From contig NC_003076.8 in the NCBI RefSeq assembly GCF_000001735.4, forward strand, positions 4,464,001 through 4,528,000: DNA of 64,000 bases, in the 5' to 3' direction. The notes beneath the pieces were generated by a model. The model saw only the letters and a list, made by a program, of their open reading frames with translations. It had not been told where the DNA came from and did no database searches. Positions 55,035 through 64,000 of this stretch are shown one piece after another. A program made the translations under genes and the position numbers. Origin of the DNA: Arabidopsis thaliana. Lineage: Eukaryota; Streptophyta; Magnoliopsida; Brassicales; Brassicaceae. Positions within the stretch are counted from its first letter, which is position 1; the number at the start of each line of letters is the position of its first letter.

Positions 55035-58000
55035 TATATATATCTCATAGGAGACGTTGAGATTGTGACAAGCTCCTAAACCCTAACCTACTATTCCACT
55101 TACGTTTCTGTCAAGCTATTTAAAAAATTTCAACGTCTTGATTTATTTGTTAGCGAAGTAAGTAAAGTAACATGGTTCTAGGGGAGCTCATTTTGATCTG
55201 AAACTGTTGAATTGTATGAGTTGAGATTTGCACTTTTGTTGGGCAAAACCAAATATATGTCAAACTTGTTGATTATTTTTACTTGAAGGTATTTTAAATT
55301 AACATTATCATGCAAGTAAAGTGATATATAGCTGAGGAATACGAAGTAAAGTTGAATTGAAAGGAGGTATCTATCTTTCTCATGGATGAGAACTTGATTC
55401 CTTTTCTTTTCATACCACATAAGAATCCATAGCATCTATGTATTTTTAAGAAACAATTGTATAGACTGTTATATTATATCAATAAGTATGGAAATTAATT
55501 TATTAATATGAGATGGAGATGCATTTTGTATTAAGGTATAGCAAGTTGAAAAAGTTATATAAATTGGTGTGTTATTTATGTATATATATGTGGATGGATG
55601 AGTTATATATACAAACAAATTGGTGTGTTGGAAATAACAAAGAGACAGAAGCAAGAGTTGAAATTGAAATTGAAATGAGTGGAAAAAATGAAAGAAGCCA
55701 TCGCATGGGGTGTCGAGAAGCTAAAGTTCTTCGTGTCGAACCATATTTTTTAATCAAAACATACAGATACATTTATTGTCATTGACACGTATTTTAAATT
55801 TAAACTCTATCAGAAGCCAACATATTTTCTTAAATATGATATGTGTTTGACAAACCAAATGATAACATGCGTGTGAGTTGTAGAAAGAATCATCGTAGAT
55901 ATAATTGATACGAATACATTTGTTTGAGTGAAATTCATGAATTAGTAGAGTTATACATTTGTTTGCATGAAATTCATGAATTAGTAGAGTTATACATATT
56001 ATATGTAACGTTTCCAACAATATATATATACAAAAACATATATCGACCAAAACAAACAATATAATGGTTTTGTGTTAAAACGTCGTTGTGTCACAACACA
56101 CAAATTCGATCTAATGTAATCGTTGAAAAAGAAAATCATGTAGTATGTGTGCCAACAAAAAGGTTCAATGTAATAAATGACAAAATATTGGCAGAGTGTG
56201 GACATAACATGGGTTTATATTTGTGAACATTGTAATGATTGAATATACAAAGCTTTTATGGTAGATTTGTTCTGTGCATCCTATCAATTGTAAAATAAAC
56301 AATAGAGAAAAATGGTGGAGAAGGTCAAAGACAAGTCACATGTGCATTGTGCACCATCTTCCAATGTAAAATCCAGAAAAAGACAACATCGATTAAGGCA
56401 ATCTAAGTTTCTCCTCTTTCCCACACAAATACACATATTACCATAAACATGTCCTTCTTTGCTTTTAATCGAAGCATCATCCTTGGTTTTCAAATGTAAT
56501 CAAAGAAAAATGTGTTACAAAGTTACCTACATTTAAATAAAAACAAATAAGTAATGAAATGATGAAGAGTCATTAAGTGAAAAGTGAATGTGAACATGTC
56601 TGTAATTGTGTGTGAGAAGAGGTAACTTAGAGCCAATGGGCTTGGAATATGCTTACCAGAGAAAGCAAGACTACTTTTTGAGCCACCAAAGGTAAAATTA
56701 AATGTAGGATTGCTTCAATTTCAAGCAAACGTTTCTTATTTTGACTAACCACTTGTTTTTGTTAAACAGATTTGAATCTCTAAATTATAATATATAAACA
56801 TTCATGCTAAATAAGTAGTAAAAATGTAGATTCGATTGATCGTGTAAGTTACTATTTTATTTTCGTTGTTGTGAGTATAACATTTTTTCCTTACAATTCC
56901 ATATGTATCATAAATTCCTAAATATAGAAATAAAAAGTAGATTCATTCTACCCAATTGGTTAATACTTTTTGCTATAGAGTGACTTTAAACTTTAAAGTG
57001 AGAGAGACAAGATTGAGAGACAACAAGAAGGAACTGTAGAGGTATCAATTGATATGTGGGCCTCCAACATAGATGTTTCAAAAGCCTTTAGTTAATAGAG
57101 AGATACTTGAAGTTAATGGGCCATTGTGTATATTCCTTGTATATGGGCCTTAAAATAGGTATGTGTGGATTAAATCCAAGAAGTAATGTGAGGAAAGGCA
57201 AGAAATAATGATGAGAAGCAAAGAATGAGAGTGATAGATAGGTAAGTAGTGAGAGAATGGAAAAAAAGAAAGAGGGTAAGAGAAACATAGAAACCTTCCA
57301 TGTTTGGCAATTTCATCTTGGAACTTGATTCACTCTCTCTTGTCTTCTTTGTGCATCACAAGAACAACAAATAAGGTACCATCAAATCAAAAACGCTTGA
57401 AACTTGATACAAAAAAGAAGTGATGTGTTACTTAGGATTATTTTCAAAATGCTAATGAGTTTGGAAGTGTGAGAGAGTGTTCATTGATTCACTCGTACTG
57501 CATCAACTGTCTAGTCAGCACGTGTCGTTACCAAATTCTCTCTCCCCCAACACCAAAAAGCAACCAATCCTCTCTCTTTGTATTTTAAAATGAAAGAGAG
57601 AGAAGTACTGTGATCCCATCAACAACAACAAACTCAGTTTCTCTCACCACTTGATTCTCTGTTTTTCTCAACGACGAAAGATTTCAATCTTTAACCTCTT
57701 TTACTTTTACTCTTTAATTACTCTCAATCACTACACTCATTTACTTTTTATTCTTTGACAATTTAACGATAGTAAAGATTCAAAAAAGAAAAAACAGATT
57801 AGCAATGTACTTATCGGATAATGGTACCAAATCCAATCCAAATGTTTTTTTTTGTCTGGTTACAAAATAAATAACTTTATTTCAATACCCATATGTTGTT
57901 TTTACTTAGTAAATAACTAATTCAATTTGCATAAACTATTTAAATAATAATAAAAAGGAGCTTCTGTTCGTGTAGCATGCAAATAACGATGGAGCAAAAA

Positions 58001-58259
58001 GGATTAATTGGGATCTGTGAAATTCGTTAAAGCCAAAGAGAGAGAGAGAGGAGAAGAAGCTGAGGGCAAAAGAGTAACTTCAGAATCAGATATTCTCTGC
58101 AACAAACGACGCAAACAAACAAAAGCAACAACAGCTTAAACCCTTCCCATAAAACCCACACACATCCTTCACTCTTCTCTCTCTCTCTCTCGCTTTTTAT
58201 TTGCTTTTACTCTCATCTTCTCTATCTCTCTTCCTCTGTAGCTTAAGAACCTCTCAAAA
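55035..58259. other. 3.2-kb spacer between NAC084 and KNUCKLES
   Basis: A+T-rich with no ORF of recognisable family. It includes a 39-bp tandem duplication (55915-55992), GA/CT-rich sequence near 57190-57345 and 57560-57605 that looks like transcribed leader but has no following ORF, and the KNU leader with GA (58037-58050) and CT (58176-58190) tracts. KNU is known to be set by AGAMOUS and Polycomb through upstream and coding elements; I cannot place those sites securely by eye. Confidence 0.5.
55915..55992. repeat. Tandem duplication, 2 x 39 bp
   Basis: Copy 1 (55915..55953) and copy 2 (55954..55992) both read TACATTTGTTTG..TGAAATTCATGAATTAGTAGAGTTA, differing at two positions; a partial third unit (TACAT) follows. 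The near identity suggests a recent duplication or slippage. Confidence 0.9.
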
Positions 58260-58745
58260 ATGGCGGAACCACCACCGTCTTACCTTCATTTCGTAGGTCC
58301 TGCAAAAACTCGATCATCAAGCAAACGCCACTCTTTCTCCTCCTCTGCACATCCAGCTTCCCACCGTCTCTTTCCATGTCAGTACTGTCCTCGAAAGTTC
58401 TACACATCTCAAGCTCTCGGCGGTCACCAAAACGCTCACAAACGCGAACGCGCCGCTGCTCGTCGTAACCTCGGCGTCCTCGCTAACTCTCCACCCATCC
58501 TCGACGACAACAACACGTTTCTTCGTCCTTACCCTTGCTTTTACCAAAACCCATTTCAAGGATCTACTTCTGGAAACGAACCGCTTCAGGAACAGCCGAC
58601 GATGATGACGATGGATGGCTACGATCCGTTTCATCCGTATCCGTATGTGTACCCTTTTGCATTATCCGGTAACAACAACGACGGAGGAAACGGCGTTATG
58701 GAAGAAGACGAGCCTCTCGATCTAGACCTTTCTCTCCGTTTATAA
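58260..58745 (+). CDS. KNU: KNUCKLES, C2H2 zinc-finger repressor
   Basis: A single exon encoding 161 aa. One EPF-type C2H2 finger has C40, C43, H56 and H60 with the plant-specific QALGGH helix (51-56). The C terminus is an EAR repression motif, DLDLSLRL (154-161), that recruits TOPLESS-type corepressors. Between them lies a basic patch ([10 protein letters not shown]) and a Pro/Asn/Tyr-rich region. KNU ends floral stem-cell activity by repressing WUSCHEL after induction by AGAMOUS. The leader is rich in GA and CT tracts, and the intronless structure is normal for this family. AT5G14010. Confidence 0.97.
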   Translation: MAEPPPSYLHFVGPAKTRSSSKRHSFSSSAHPASHRLFPCQYCPRKFYTSQALGGHQNAHKRERAAARRNLGVLANSPPILDDNNTFLRPYPCFYQNPFQGSTSGNEPLQEQPTMMTMDGYDPFHPYPYVYPFALSGNNNDGGNGVMEEDEPLDLDLSLRL

Positions 58746-59094
58746 GTTATCTCTGCTTTCTTCTCTGTTTTGTTTTTTGTTCAGATGACTCTTTTAAGTA
58801 CAACTTTGGAGCTATATATGTACTAGAGTTCCATGTCCTGCTTTTGATTTCCTTGAAAGATAAACTAGCTGCTACCTTTTTTGGATATTACTTATGACGA
58901 TGATGATGATCGTTTCGATTTTAAGTTTCTGATGATACTTTTATCTTTCATGGATGATGCATTTTTGGAAGAACAAAAAAAACAGCAGATTTTGATGAAT
59001 TAACGATCATCACCGTTACGAGTGATAATCGGAATGTTTTTGCGTTTTATCATTCATCGCCGTCACCTTAATTGGGAGATTAAAAAATCCGATC

Positions 59095-59241
59095 ATGTCT
59101 GTGTCGGAGATCATTAGCACTACCGCCGTCAAAATCCCTTACCGCCTCTACAAAGTTGGTACGTGCGGAATCCAACATCTCATCATCATCCCACACGTGA
59201 CGTTATTGTTATTCTGCTTTTTCCGCTTTTTTCCAAATTAA
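59095..59241 (+). CDS. Small ORF, 48 codons, unknown
   Basis: An ATG-initiated ORF beginning MSVSEIISTTAVKIPYRLYK, with a GT donor-like GTTG|GTACGT right after the first 22 codons. The first part has coding-like composition; the remainder (LLLFCFFRFFPN) reads like random translation of the duplicated G-box repeat. It could be a truncated first exon captured here, or chance. No family is recognised and function is unknown. Confidence 0.25.
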   Translation: MSVSEIISTTAVKIPYRLYKVGTCGIQHLIIIPHVTLLLFCFFRFFPN

Positions 59242-59430
59242 GACTACTAAACTGCGTGCCGTTTCCAAGCGCCTCACACAACAACCACTTCTTTTATTGT
59301 ACGTGTGGAATCGAACATGTCATCATCACTTACACGTGACTAACTCACGTGACGTTGCGGTTATCCTGCTGTTTCCAATTTAAAATGCGGGCCGTTTTTT
59401 AGCTCCTCACACAACAACATTTCTTCTCCA
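59161..59430. repeat. Diverged direct repeat with ACGTG cores, two ~130-bp copies
   Basis: Copy 1 from 59161 and copy 2 from 59301 share the same order of blocks: ACGTG.GGAATC.AACAT.TCATCATCA, then CACGTGACGTT, TCTGCT/CCTGCT, TTTCCAA.TT, GCG.GCCGTTT and CCTCACACAACAAC. Copy 2 has an extra CACGTGACTAACT insertion. Together they contain three CACGTGAC (G-box/ABRE-like) sites. Confidence 0.8.
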
Positions 59431-59729
59431 ACATAGCTAAACGCTTCCTTTATTAATTAGCAGCTGTTTTTTTTCTTTCTCTTCTAGTCCTTCCAAATTC
59501 TTTATCAAGGAAGATAAGTAATCACCCAGATATTACATTACTCTATACTCAAGTATCAGATTTTGTCTGACAAGAATACAAAATATTACATTACAATTAT
59601 AAGTGGTAAAATACCCAAAGAATATGTGTAGAGAGAGTGCTTCTTTCTCAACGATCAAGGTCATCATCATCAACATGAGTAGCTAGTAGTCAAGAACTCA
59701 AGATGTTCTCTAAGCAAATGGGTTTGGTT

Positions 59730-61819
59730 TCATGAGGAAGAGACATCCTCTATTTCAGGCAGTTCAAAGTCGTCGGGTCTCAATGACAACTGAAAGTCTG
59801 GAAGCTCTGGCAAACACTGCATTGCCCTGTGGTTTTATCATATCATCACCTATCTTGTTTGATTCGTTAAAACAAACGCAAAAAAAGAAAACACTCTTAA
59901 CGACTTACTTTTCTTCTTCTTCAAGCAAGTATCCATATGTCTGCGACTTTCTAAAAGCAACTTCTGGAATCTTCTGGCTCAAATGCTTCATAACACCCCA
60001 CATAGGAGGAGCCCTGATAGATACAAAATAATTCTGAATCATTCATAATTCACATGTAGGATATCATACAACAACACAAACCTTGTGACAGGAGGAGCTA
60101 AGCAGAAGCTAAGACAGGCTTTTTTGCTTTCTCCTAGGATCTCTGCAGCTGCAAGGAAACAACACACAGCGCTCAAGTGACAAGCCGGCTCACTTCCCTT
60201 GTCTGTTACCAGTCCATGGTAGTAGTATGCTGCAGCCTGTTAAGAAAAAAGCAGAACATAATAGAGAGATATATTTTATGAAAGAACAATAGAGATGAAT
60301 ATATATCGGATCACTCTCAACAATAGCTTACATACACATACAATACCTTTGCTTCCAGAAACTTCCAGTAGATAAACCGGAGAAGTTTCTTGGCGCATCC
60401 ATGGCTAACTGCTTCACAACTAGACAAGCAGTGATATGCCTGAAATGATAATGAGATCATTTTATAGCAAATTAATAATTAAAACAGAGAAAAGACATAT
60501 GATTGCCCCGAAAGCATGCCACAGTTATAAGAAGCTGAAGATTGTTAAACTATGAGGAGGACCTGAGTGAAGTAGATGACTTGCTCACATGCAATTCTCC
60601 TCTTCACAGACAATGTTGCTTTCTGACTATCAACTGCTAATCCAAGTTGAATCTCAGTTCCCTGCAGTGAGATTCAACCAAACTTACAAATTGAAAACAT
60701 ATATACAAGATTCAGGTTTAGGAGTCACAGTTTCAAAGTAAGCATGTGTGTAACCTGGCCTAGTGCTTGTATAGAGAGAGTTTGTAATACACTTTCCTGC
60801 ATATCATCTGGCAACTTACTCCTGCATACATATAGCAAATTTTCAGATATGTAAGTATTAATGTGATCCTAGAATTTATGTATTTGTGCTTCATACTTTA
60901 TATCATGAGGAAGTTGAGTCAGAATCTCTCGGACGCAGAACTCCAAGTATCCAGATGCCTTGAGCAGCAAGTCAACCGCATCTCTCCTGCAATCTGTTTG
61001 AAAGTGACAGGTTAATTAGTTTTTTGTAAACACAATAAATTAAAATAAAAGTGTGAAAGTCAACGAGGCCACACCAGTGGAGACCACACGGACGCCATTG
61101 CCAGAACCAGAAGCATAGCAATCCTTTGGAATCATGAGAGAGTTAGCTTCAGTCAATGCCAAAGCAGCCATCATGTGGATCACTATCAACATCTCCATCC
61201 AAAGGTTTGTGCAACATATCTCTGCCTGTATACACCCTTCACATTGTTAAGATTTTAATGATACTAGAACAAACAAAATGAATATCCTTAGGATCAGCTT
61301 AATTTAAGCAAAAACCGAACTTACTCGTCGACCATCGCCAAGGGTCCTCCATTTGAGCTCTACGCAGCCCTCCATTCCATCTTTACCTGTAGAGTTAAAT
61401 ATTCTAATATCACCATTTGAATATACTAAACTGTTTAAGTTAATCAAAACTTGCAAACACGAACTTTTCTTGATAAGACCGGATAGAAGTGACAAGTACT
61501 CCTCCAAAGCTGTACGCAACTCAGAGATGGCTGAACCCCCTGCAGTAGAAAAGATGGAACCTTATGTCTTGACACGCAAGAAAAGAGGAAGAAGTTGGTC
61601 TAATTTCTCTATACCTGTGTCCTCAGCTACCAACTCAATCTGATTTCTTAAACATGTCAACCGATTGATGGTTGTCTTGGGAGAAACACCTTTGAGTTGG
61701 CGCTGAAGATCAGACTGAACAGGAACACGGAACTGTAGAACAAACACTACAGATTCTTGAATGATCCTCTTCTTGTTCTTCCTTCCCACAACAGCAATAG
61801 TAGATTGAGCACACCCCAT
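59730..61819 (-). CDS. BRO1-domain protein with N-terminal acylation motif
   Basis: Eleven exons: 61819..61615, 61539..61465, 61386..61325, 61225..61075, 60993..60897, 60821..60755, 60661..60563, 60439..60347, 60236..60082, 60013..59909, 59826..59730; product 401 aa. BRO1 domains are banana-shaped helical modules that bind ESCRT-III (ALIX, Bro1) and act on endosomes. The hallmark helices are recognisable, for example KRRIACEQVIYFTQAYHCLS, GCAKKLLRFIYWKFLEAKAAAYYYHGL and PPMWGVMKHLSQKIPEVAF. The protein begins MGCAQS, so N-myristoylation at Gly2 and palmitoylation at Cys3 are plausible membrane anchors. It lacks the V-domain and Pro-rich tail of ALIX. The leader contains a CT tract and probably a 5' UTR intron. 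I recognise it as AT5G14020. Confidence 0.87.
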
Positions 61820-62877
61820 GCTCTCTTTCTCTCTCTCTCTCTCTCTGCTATGATCTTTTGCTCACAAAATCATCCTACACAACATTGACATATATATATG
61901 TCAAAATAAGGATGTTTTGGAACAACCTGAAGCAGATAGATCCGGATTAATTTTGAAGCTCTAAGTAAAATATAAAAAGAACAATCTGGAAGAGAGAATC
62001 TCAGAGAGCTAACCAGAAGAGATAAGTAAGCATGTGATGATGGGAAGAGAAGATTTACTCAGGTTTCAGAGTTCGATGCAAATCCCTCCACATGCTCTTA
62101 TATTCAACGATAGATATACGTGATTTAGTTAACCAACAAAGGAAAATCACATGCCTTTCGGTTTAATCCAAGTTTTAATTATGTTTCTTACGGGTAGCTG
62201 TGAATTCTTATTCTATGTCCCCACCCACTTGCCTACTTTTTATTGGCTCTCCTGTTTTAGTTTTAGTACTTCCTTCCTCGTTGACTTCTTTCCTTAACTT
62301 TCCCGCCACCTTGATTAATTGAATCAAATCAACTTTATCAGTTTTTACCCTCTTTTCTTACTCCAACCAAAAGATTGTTAGAAATGAAAATGAGATTATG
62401 GTAACAAAACCTCCATTGATTCGAGTCAATATGTCTTTTGAATGATATGAATCGTTGGCTATTACATCTTAAGTAGACTTTATAATTAGACGAGATAATT
62501 AATAGACAAAGTCATCTATGATTATAAAAGTATTAGAGAATATTTGGATCCAATCGAAATGTGGTGTGGGAAAAGAAACATGTTAGATTGTGGCAGGAGA
62601 CAGGCTGTGTTATCTTCATTGTTCTACTGCAAGTGCAAACACACTTCCCTTCTTTAATTTGGACGGTATATTAATACACTTTATTATTAGAATGGGCTTT
62701 TATAAGTAGGCCCATTATCAGGTGAAAAACAATTGGGCCCATCATTGACTTTTTTTGTTAATGGGTGGTGGTGGTGGTGATTAATATCGTCGTCGGAGGT
62801 TTCTTGAGCTGAAGAAAACATTCGTAGATCTATTTCCGCATCTGCTTAAACACCTACATCGTCGTAGATCGCAAACC
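61820..62877. other. Divergent spacer, BRO1-domain gene and TRAP-beta gene
   Basis: CT-rich leader of the BRO1-domain gene (CT run 61829-61847), a possible 5' UTR intron region to about 62060, then A+T-rich sequence. Close to the TRAP-beta start are three Site II-type motifs (ATGGGCTT 62692, TAGGCCCAT 62707, TTGGGCCCAT 62733), typical of ubiquitously expressed genes. No extra gene is seen. Confidence 0.5.
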
Positions 62878-63899
62878 ATGGCCGTCGCTGTAGCTAAGCT
62901 TCTGATCTCCGCCATGGCGGTTTTCATGCTTGTTTCTGCTTCGTTCGCGACCTCGGAAGTGCCGTTCATGGTGGTTCACAAGAAAGCCACTCTCAACAGG
63001 CTCAAATCTGGCGCCGAACGCGTCTCCGTTTCCTACGACATCTATAACCAAGGATCCTCGTTAGTTCTCTATCCTTCATCTAGTTATTTCCCGAATCCGT
63101 TTGATTTCTCCATTTTCATTTCCGATCCGTGTTAATTTCTGATTGCATGGAGAGATTGGTCAATGTAGAATTAGGAGATTATGCTTGAGCTATCATTAGA
63201 TCTACCGTATGCGTATCAGTTAAACGAAACGCCATTTGATCTGATCTCATTGTTTATCGGAATTTTGGATTTGGTTTGTGAATTTTGTATCTGCCGGCTA
63301 CGATGACTTTGAGATTTTTAATGAATGTCAGCTAAAAGCGTCAGATATTTGTGGTGTTTGCTCTCAGGTCGGCGTATGATGTGACTCTGACAGATAATAG
63401 CTGGGATAAAAAGACTTTTGAAGTTGTTAATGGAAACACTTCAAAATCATGGGAAAGACTTGATGCGTGAGTTTCTTCCTCAATCATAAAATCTTATATT
63501 GGCCTGCTTTAGCTTTTACTCTCGTCACTAATCTAATATTTGCTGTGCAGAGGAGGTATTCTGTCTCATTCTATCGAATTGGAGGCCAAGGTTAAAGGAG
63601 TCTTCTACGGTGCTCCTGCTGTCGTTACTTTCCGCATCCCCACTAAGCCAGCTCTTCAGGTTTGCCATTTTTAAGCTCCCTTCATTCTAGTTCTTGGAAC
63701 TGGTTGAAGCAATAAACCTCCCCAATTAATCTTTCTAATCAGAATTACTTTCTGTTGTTGTGGCCGTTATTTTACTAAATATTTGGTTTTGTGATGTAAT
63801 CGTGTATTATGGTTTTATTGTTTGTAGGAAGCATACTCAACTCCACTACTACCTCTAGATATCCTCGCAGACAAACCTCCAACGAAACCTTTGGACGTG
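62878..63899 (+). CDS. Translocon-associated protein beta (TRAPB/SSR2), 5' part (gene runs off the window)
   Basis: Exons 62878..63059, 63368..63466, 63551..63659 and 63828..63899 are in phase; the last ends at a GTAAAT donor, so at least one more exon lies beyond 64000. The visible 154 residues begin with a signal peptide (residues 1-~25, KLLISAMAVFMLVSASFATS). The lumenal TRAP-beta fold follows (VPFMVVHKKATLNRLKSGAE, VSYDIYNQGSSSAYDVTLTDNSWD, GGILSHSIELEAKVKGVFYG). TRAP-beta sits at the ER Sec61 translocon and helps insert secretory chains. The C-terminal membrane helix is expected in the missing exons. I recognise it as AT5G14030. Confidence 0.92.
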
Positions 63900-64000
63900 G
63901 TAAATTTGACCTTCTAAGGACTATTCTTTCAATCATCTAGTCAGAGTTTTTTTCTTTTCTTCTCAATATTGACTTTCATTGCTATCTTCTGTTGTGTCTT

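Larger units (their letters stand above)
58746..59729. other. Spacer downstream of KNU with a G-box-rich duplication
   Basis: KNU 3' UTR to about 58900; then a 48-codon ORF (59095..59241) and two ~130-bp diverged direct repeats (from 59161 and from 59301), described separately; then the 3' UTR of the BRO1-domain gene from about 59500. Confidence 0.55.

Noticed and set aside
57190..57605. GA/CT-rich block that might be a gene leader before KNU
   Set aside because: No ORF with coding character or splice-linked exon follows in either orientation; 57088..57288 (-) is a low-complexity frame.

Overview
The window is plant nuclear DNA from Arabidopsis thaliana, or something nearly indistinguishable from it. 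The order of recognisable genes matches the upper arm of chromosome 5 around chalcone synthase (roughly AT5G13820 to AT5G14030). Supporting signs are short GT-AG introns, A+T-rich spacers, Site II (TGGGCC) promoter motifs, a plant tRNA gene and plant-only families (XTH, NAC, AP2/ERF, KNUCKLES, SUVH, plant EXO70). Locus names are recalled, not searched. Exon coordinates were built by hand from splice signals and reading phase; nearly every model closes exactly in phase.

Layout. 1-3.3 kb: 3' end of a telobox telomere-binding protein gene (TBP1), a two-exon gene with a methyl-CpG-binding-domain-like product on the minus strand, then an A+T-rich spacer with a tandem duplication and a 349-bp MITE. 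3.3-12.3 kb: FtsJ-type RNA methyltransferase, APC/C activator FZR3/CCS52B (-), tRNA-Lys(UUU), NACA3, an intronless TSG101/VPS23 (ELC-like) gene (-) and XTH5 (-). 13.4-19.1 kb: DUF761 gene (-), MIR848 hairpin (-), DUF716 membrane protein (-), a GPI-type lipid-transfer protein (-) and LEAFY PETIOLE (-). 19.1-26.0 kb: long LEP upstream spacer, a CCHC/GRF zinc-finger gene (-) and chalcone synthase with its light-responsive promoter unit. 26.2-31.8 kb: a 15-exon DUF3754 gene (-), followed by a gene graveyard: an MTP-type fragment, a hairpin, rearranged ZIFL-type pseudogene pieces and a 480-bp solo LTR with a 5-bp target duplication. 32.1-43.8 kb: NFRKB-like chromatin gene (-), the H3K9 methyltransferase KRYPTONITE/SUVH4 (+) and a TSSC4-like gene (-). 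44.6-55.0 kb: 29-exon GH38 alpha-mannosidase (+), EXO70C2 (-) and NAC084 (+). 58-64 kb: KNUCKLES (+), a G-box-rich duplicated spacer, a BRO1-domain gene (-) and the truncated 5' part of a TRAP-beta gene (+).

There is no operon-like organisation; each gene has its own job. Several pairs are convergent with short shared 3' spacers (NACA3/ELC-like, CHS/DUF3754, SUVH4/TSSC4-like, mannosidase/EXO70C2). Some are divergent (NFRKB-like/SUVH4, TSSC4-like/mannosidase). The least ordinary parts are the MBD-like gene at 1.1-2.0 kb, the MIR848 foldback with its long flanking inverted duplication, and the 29.4-31.7 kb pseudogene/LTR cluster.
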